Source of the DNA: JBEVMS01 sp040508515
Lineage (GTDB): Bacteria > Pseudomonadota > Gammaproteobacteria > Xanthomonadales > Rhodanobacteraceae
Length of the DNA: 9,887 nucleotides
Assembly (NCBI GenBank): GCA_040508515.1
Contig: JBEVMS010000304.1
Location: 1-9,887, forward strand
Direction of reading: 5' to 3'
Below, piece after piece: positions 6,090 through 9,887 of this stretch (its first letter is position 1; every line of letters begins with the position of its first letter). Under the pieces are notes generated by a model that ran no database searches, was not told the DNA's origin, and saw only the letters and a program-made list of their open reading frames with translations. Made by a program: the position numbers and the translations under genes.

Positions 6090-9000
6090 TACGCCTGCGC
6101 CTGGACCAGCGCACGACGCTCAGCCCGGCGCTCAATCACAAAATAAAAGGTCGGCAGCACGAACAAGGTCAGCACCGTGGCGATGATCAATCCACCCACC
6201 ACCACCGTGGCCAGGCCGCGCTGCACGTCGGTGCCGATGCCAGTGGCCAGCGCCGCCGGCAGCATGCCCATGCTGGCCACCGTGGCGGTCATCAGCACGG
6301 GGCGGAAGCGCTCGCTGGCGCCGTGCAGCACCGCATGCTCGATCGATTCGCCGGGCACGTGTACCCGGTTGATATTTGCCACCATAATGATGCCGTTCTG
6401 CACCGCCACGCCGAACAGCGCGATAAAGCCCACCGCGGTGGCGATGTTCAAGGTGTAGCCACGCAGGTGCAGCGAGACCAGGCCACCGAGCATCGCCAGC
6501 GGCACCACGCCAAGGATCAGCGCGACCTGGCGCAGCTTGCCGAACTGGGCGAACAACAACACCGCCATCACTGCCAGCACCAGCGCCATCACCAGCGCCA
6601 GGCGAGCTTGCGCGCGCTGCTGGTTCTGGAACTGACCGGCCCACTCCAACTGGTAACGCTGCGGATCGAAATGCACCTGCTTGGCAATGCGCGCCTGCGC
6701 ATCGCCAAGGTAGTCGGACATTGCCCGGCCCTGAGTGTTGATGGCGATCGACAGCTGGCGCCGCAACGTCTCGTGCGCGATGGTGCTCTGTCCGCTTTGC
6801 AGGCTGATGTGCGCCAGCAACGCCAGCGGAATGTGCGCGCCATTGGCACCTGTCAGGCGCAACTGGCCCAACGCATCCGGACTGGCTGCCTGCGCGGCAT
6901 CAATCCGCGCGGTGACGTTGTAGACGCGCTCGCCGATGTAGGCCTGGGTGATCGGCGCGCCGCCAATCCCGGTCTGCACCAGGTTGTTGATGTCAGCCAC
7001 GTTGATGCCGTAGCGCGACGCCGCCGCACGATCCACATCGACCACCAGCTGGGGAATCGGCGGTTCCTGGAAGATCGACGCGTTGGCCGTGCCGGGCACC
7101 TGGCGCAGCACGCCGACGATCTGCTCGCCGATACGCCGCATGTCCTTCAAGTCGTCACCATAGAGGCGCAGTACCAGCGGGCTGTGCGCGCCGCCGACCG
7201 CGTCGTTGACGTTGTCGGCGATCGGCTGGCTGATGCCCACGCTGAGTCCCGGAATCTGCCGCAGGCGATCGCCCAGGCGCCGCACGAACTGCGCCTTGTC
7301 TTCGCCCGCCGGCCACTGGCTGTAGGGCTTGAGCCCGATGGGCGACTCGATGTGCGCCGGTGACCACGAATCGCTGCCGGTGTCGTTGCGGCCCAGCTGG
7401 GTGACCACGTAGGACACTTCCGGAAAGCTCCCCACCACGCGCCGATATTCATCCGCGAGCGCACTGGCTTTTTCCAGCGATAGGCCGCTGGGCAGTTCCA
7501 CCTGCGCCCACAACGAGCCTTCATCCAGATCCGGAAGAAACTCACGCCCGATGCCCGCACCCAGCACCAGCACCGCCAGCAAGGCCACGCCGGCGGTGCC
7601 AAACACGATCGACGGTCGCTGCAACAGACGCTGTAGCAACCAGCCGTAGCCGGCGTGCAGACGATCGAGCGGACGGTTGTGGAACGGCGCGCGCGGTTTG
7701 CGCAGCGCCATGAAAGCCAGCCCCGGCACCAGGGTCAGCGCGCACAGCAACGCGCCGAGCAAGGCAAAACCCACGGTGAAGGCCATCGGCGAAAACAGCT
7801 TGCCCTCGGCGTGTTGAAAGGCCAGCAGTGGCGCGTAGGCGGTGATGATGATCAAGGTGGCGAACAGGATCGGCCGCGCCACCTGCACGGTCGCGCCCAG
7901 AACGTTCGACTCGGTCAGCAGCACGCCGGGGTGTTCCTCGCGATAGCGCAGGATGGCCTCGGTGACCACGATCGCGCCATCGACGATCACCCCGAAATCG
8001 ATCGCGCCCAGCGAAAACAGATTGGCCGACATGTGGCTCAGATACATCCCGCTGAACACCGCCACCAGCGCCAGCGGAATGGTCACCGCGGTGACCAGCG
8101 CACTGCGCGGACTGCCCAAAAACGCGATCAACACCAGACACACCAGCGCCACGCCCTCGATCACGGTATGGCCGACCTTTTCCACCGTCGCCTGGACCAA
8201 ATCGTCGCGATCGATGAACGGCACGATGCGCACACCCTGTGCGGCCAGCTGGGTATTGAGCTGCTCGACCTTGGCGTGCACGTCCTTGAGCACCACCGAG
8301 GGATTCTGGTACTTCAGCAGGTCGACGATGCCTTCGATGGTGTCCGGGTTTGTGTCCTTGCCCAGGATGCCTTCGCGCACCTGATGGCCGTAGCGCAGCG
8401 TGCCCAGATCGCGCACCAGCACCGGGCTACCTTCGTGCTGGGTGACCACGATCTGGCCCATGTCGGTAAGCGAGCGCAACAAGCCCTCGCTGCGAATCAC
8501 GTAGGACTGCTCGCCGCGGCTGACCCGACCGCCACCGGCATTGGCGTTGTTGGCATTGATCGCGTTGATCACGTCGTTCATGCCCAAGCCGTAGCGCAAC
8601 AGACGCTGCGGATCGACCACCAACTGCAACTCCTTGGTGAAGCCGCCGAAGTTGTCGACATTGGCCACCCCGGCGATCTGTTCCAGGGCCGGGATCACCG
8701 TCCAGCGCTGGATCTCCGACAACTGCATCAGGTTCTGCCGGTCCGACTCCAGGGTGTAGCGGTAGATCTCGCCCGCGCTGCCGGTAACCGGGTCCAGCGA
8801 GGGTTGCGCGCCGCTGGGCAGGCTGACCTGGCTGATCCGTTCGGTCACCCGCTGGCGCTCCCAATAATCTTCCGCGCCATCGCGAAAGCTCAGCGTGATC
8901 AAGGACAGTCCGAACGTGCTGCTCGAACGCATGCTGATCAGCCCCGGCGTGCTCGCCAGCGCGCGCTCCAGCGGCGTGGTGATCTGCTGCTCGACCTCCT

Positions 9001-9175
9001 CGGCGGCCAAGCCCGGCAGCTGCGTGCTGACCTGGGCGCTGACGTCGCTCAGCTCCGGATAGGCCTCCACCGGCAGCTCGGTCCAGGCATAGCCGCCGTA
9101 AGCCAACGCCAGCAGCGCGACCACGATCAGTTTGATGCGCTGGCGCAAGCACCAGCCGATCACCCGCTCAATCAT
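6089..9175 (-). CDS. Heavy-metal-efflux RND inner-membrane pump (CzcA/CnrA type)
   Basis: This is a proton-driven RND transporter of the heavy-metal-efflux subfamily, 1028 residues. TM1 lies at about 14-32 (LIVVALLALAYGGYAW). The first periplasmic part shows the HME pattern GLAAEEVEQQITTPLERAL. TM4 carries AIDFGVIVDGAIVVTE with D393, D399 and E406, the same 6/7 spacing as the proton-relay residues D402, D408 and E415 of CzcA. The second half has FGVAVQNGIIMVANINR (about 915-935) and ends in a short cytoplasmic tail. Aligned by eye, the copper-binding methionines of CusA (M573, M623, M672) are H608, D658 and I724. With the DFG-DGA motif this argues against a Cu/Ag pump and for a divalent cation (Zn, Co, Cd, Ni), but the substrate is not proven. 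The start at 9175 is chosen over 9244 because the pump begins at MIERVIGW, has a GGAG site nine bases upstream, and overlaps the adaptor stop by only 8 bases. Confidence 0.97.
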   Translation of the reverse strand: MIERVIGWCLRQRIKLIVVALLALAYGGYAWTELPVEAYPELSDVSAQVSTQLPGLAAEEVEQQITTPLERALASTPGLISMRSSSTFGLSLITLSFRDGAEDYWERQRVTERISQVSLPSGAQPSLDPVTGSAGEIYRYTLESDRQNLMQLSEIQRWTVIPALEQIAGVANVDNFGGFTKELQLVVDPQRLLRYGLGMNDVINAINANNANAGGGRVSRGEQSYVIRSEGLLRSLTDMGQIVVTQHEGSPVLVRDLGTLRYGHQVREGILGKDTNPDTIEGIVDLLKYQNPSVVLKDVHAKVEQLNTQLAAQGVRIVPFIDRDDLVQATVEKVGHTVIEGVALVCLVLIAFLGSPRSALVTAVTIPLALVAVFSGMYLSHMSANLFSLGAIDFGVIVDGAIVVTEAILRYREEHPGVLLTESNVLGATVQVARPILFATLIIITAYAPLLAFQHAEGKLFSPMAFTVGFALLGALLCALTLVPGLAFMALRKPRAPFHNRPLDRLHAGYGWLLQRLLQRPSIVFGTAGVALLAVLVLGAGIGREFLPDLDEGSLWAQVELPSGLSLEKASALADEYRRVVGSFPEVSYVVTQLGRNDTGSDSWSPAHIESPIGLKPYSQWPAGEDKAQFVRRLGDRLRQIPGLSVGISQPIADNVNDAVGGAHSPLVLRLYGDDLKDMRRIGEQIVGVLRQVPGTANASIFQEPPIPQLVVDVDRAAASRYGINVADINNLVQTGIGGAPITQAYIGERVYNVTARIDAAQAASPDALGQLRLTGANGAHIPLALLAHISLQSGQSTIAHETLRRQLSIAINTQGRAMSDYLGDAQARIAKQVHFDPQRYQLEWAGQFQNQQRAQARLALVMALVLAVMAVLLFAQFGKLRQVALILGVVPLAMLGGLVSLHLRGYTLNIATAVGFIALFGVAVQNGIIMVANINRVHVPGESIEHAVLHGASERFRPVLMTATVASMGMLPAALATGIGTDVQRGLATVVVGGLIIATVLTLFVLPTFYFVIERRAERRALVQAQA

Positions 9176-9887
9176 TGAGGAGCACTCCGCCGCTGACCAC
9201 CACGGTGTCGCCGGCGGCCAGCCCGCTGACCACGCGCACGTCATCGCCTTCGTCGTCGGCGACCGTCACCGCACGGCGCGCGAAGGTCCACGGTGCCACT
9301 TGCACGAACACGCTTAGGCTGTCGTTGTTCATCAGCAGCGCCGACTGCGGCACGAACACCGCTGCCGGCATCGCCACGGCGATCCGCGCGCTGGCGTACA
9401 TGTTGGGTTTGAGCGCGCCATCCGGATTGGCCAGCGTGATTCGCACGCTGTCGCTGCGGCTGTCCGCGTCCAGTACCGCGCCGATCACCCCGACTTGCCC
9501 TTGCCAGTGCCGCTGCGGATAAGCCGCCAGGGTGATGCTGGCCGTCTGGCCGACCGCGACGCGACCGAGCTGGTCCTCACTGAGCCTGGCTTCGATCCAG
9601 ATCGGGTCCAACCGCGCCAGGCTCAGCAGCGATGCGGTGGGATCGTTGGCGAAGCTGCCGGCGGCCGTGTTCAAGGTGGTCACGACGCCGTCGATCGGTG
9701 CGGTAACCTGCACCAATCCGGACGCACTGCCGCCGCCCAGCGCCGCCAGCCGACCCTGCGCGCGCTGCCATTCGGCACGCGCCTGGGCGTCGTCGTTCTG
9801 CGCCGACTGCACATCCTTGTCCGCGGCGCCGCCTGCGGCCTGCACCGCCTTGGCCCGTGCCAGCGCGGCATCGGCCAGGTCCCGCGC
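9168..9887 (-). CDS. RND periplasmic adaptor subunit, 5' end missing
   Basis: This is the membrane-fusion protein that joins the RND pump to the outer-membrane channel. Only the last 239 residues are in the window; the frame stays open to the right edge, so the signal peptide, first half-lipoyl motif and first hairpin helix lie outside. Visible in order are an alanine/glutamine-rich coiled-coil helix (ADKDVQSAQNDDAQARAEW), the second half-lipoyl motif VTAPIDGVV (APIDGVV at 9681-9701), a beta-barrel domain with LDPIWIEARLSEDQLGRVAVGQ and KPNMYASARIAV, and a membrane-proximal domain (VFVPQSALL...VVSGLAAGDTVVVSGG). This layout matches CusB/CzcB-type adaptors. No C-terminal metal-binding extension is seen; whether an N-terminal metal-binding segment exists cannot be judged. 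It is the most upstream visible gene of the operon. A GTG at 9845 is internal, not the start. Confidence 0.95.
   Translation of the reverse strand, partial: ARDLADAALARAKAVQAAGGAADKDVQSAQNDDAQARAEWQRAQGRLAALGGGSASGLVQVTAPIDGVVTTLNTAAGSFANDPTASLLSLARLDPIWIEARLSEDQLGRVAVGQTASITLAAYPQRHWQGQVGVIGAVLDADSRSDSVRITLANPDGALKPNMYASARIAVAMPAAVFVPQSALLMNNDSLSVFVQVAPWTFARRAVTVADDEGDDVRVVSGLAAGDTVVVSGGVLLND
9185..9188 (-). promoter_or_regulatory. Ribosome binding site of the RND pump
   Basis: GGAG on the minus strand, inside the end of the adaptor gene, lies nine bases before the pump ATG (9175-9173). It supports that start. The adaptor stop TGA (9170-9168) falls within ATGATTGA, an 8-base overlap that suggests coupled translation. 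Confidence 0.75.

Noticed and set aside
6071..7363. 430-codon open frame on the plus strand
   Set aside because: Also antisense to the pump and of the same shadow composition, with no domain, Shine-Dalgarno or plausible fold.
7655..9178. 507-codon open frame on the plus strand
   Set aside because: It is antisense to the RND pump. Its composition (very rich in His, Gln, Arg and Asp, no domain) is the usual shadow of a GC-rich coding strand, and the pump is certain.
9176..9244. Upstream start for the RND pump adding 23 residues
   Set aside because: The extra residues are read from the adaptor's coding sequence in another frame, precede the normal pump N terminus, and the internal ATG at 9175 has a better ribosome binding site.

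Overview
The window is GC-rich bacterial chromosome with typical gammaproteobacterial content. The DnaG protein and the gene styles resemble the Xanthomonadales (Rhodanobacter/Dyella-like bacteria), but that assignment comes from recognition by eye and is tentative. I see no insertion sequence, integrase, CRISPR array, tRNA or rRNA. I read it as ordinary core and accessory chromosome, and found no convincing new multi-gene system.

Left part (1-3244): a complete DNA primase gene (dnaG, +) is preceded by two back-to-back hairpins in its leader. It ends at a symmetrical terminator shared with a convergent flavodoxin-family gene (-). rpoD does not follow dnaG directly, unlike in the E. coli rpsU-dnaG-rpoD operon. 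Divergent from the flavodoxin gene is a DedA-family membrane protein (+), probably an undecaprenyl-phosphate/lipid translocase.

Middle part (3245-4572): a gene-poor stretch of about 260 bases with inverted repeats leads to an SMP-30/gluconolactonase-family sugar lactonase (+). Its start region contains a 15-base tandem duplication that duplicates the start codon. A second gene-poor stretch (4403-4572) lies between this gene and the convergent operon on its right and carries two hairpins, at least one a good terminator for the minus strand.

Right part (4573-9887, all minus strand): a tripartite heavy-metal-efflux RND operon, transcribed right to left as periplasmic adaptor (5' end cut by the window edge), inner-membrane RND pump of the CzcA/CnrA type, and NodT-family outer-membrane lipoprotein channel. 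Adaptor and pump overlap by 8 bases. Pump and channel are 10 bases apart, with the channel's ribosome binding site overlapping the pump stop codon. The three products should assemble into one envelope-spanning proton-driven exporter. The pump keeps the TM4 proton-relay motif of the Zn/Co/Cd/Ni classes and lacks the three copper-binding methionines of CusA, so a divalent cation is a better guess than copper/silver. Any regulator would lie beyond the right edge.
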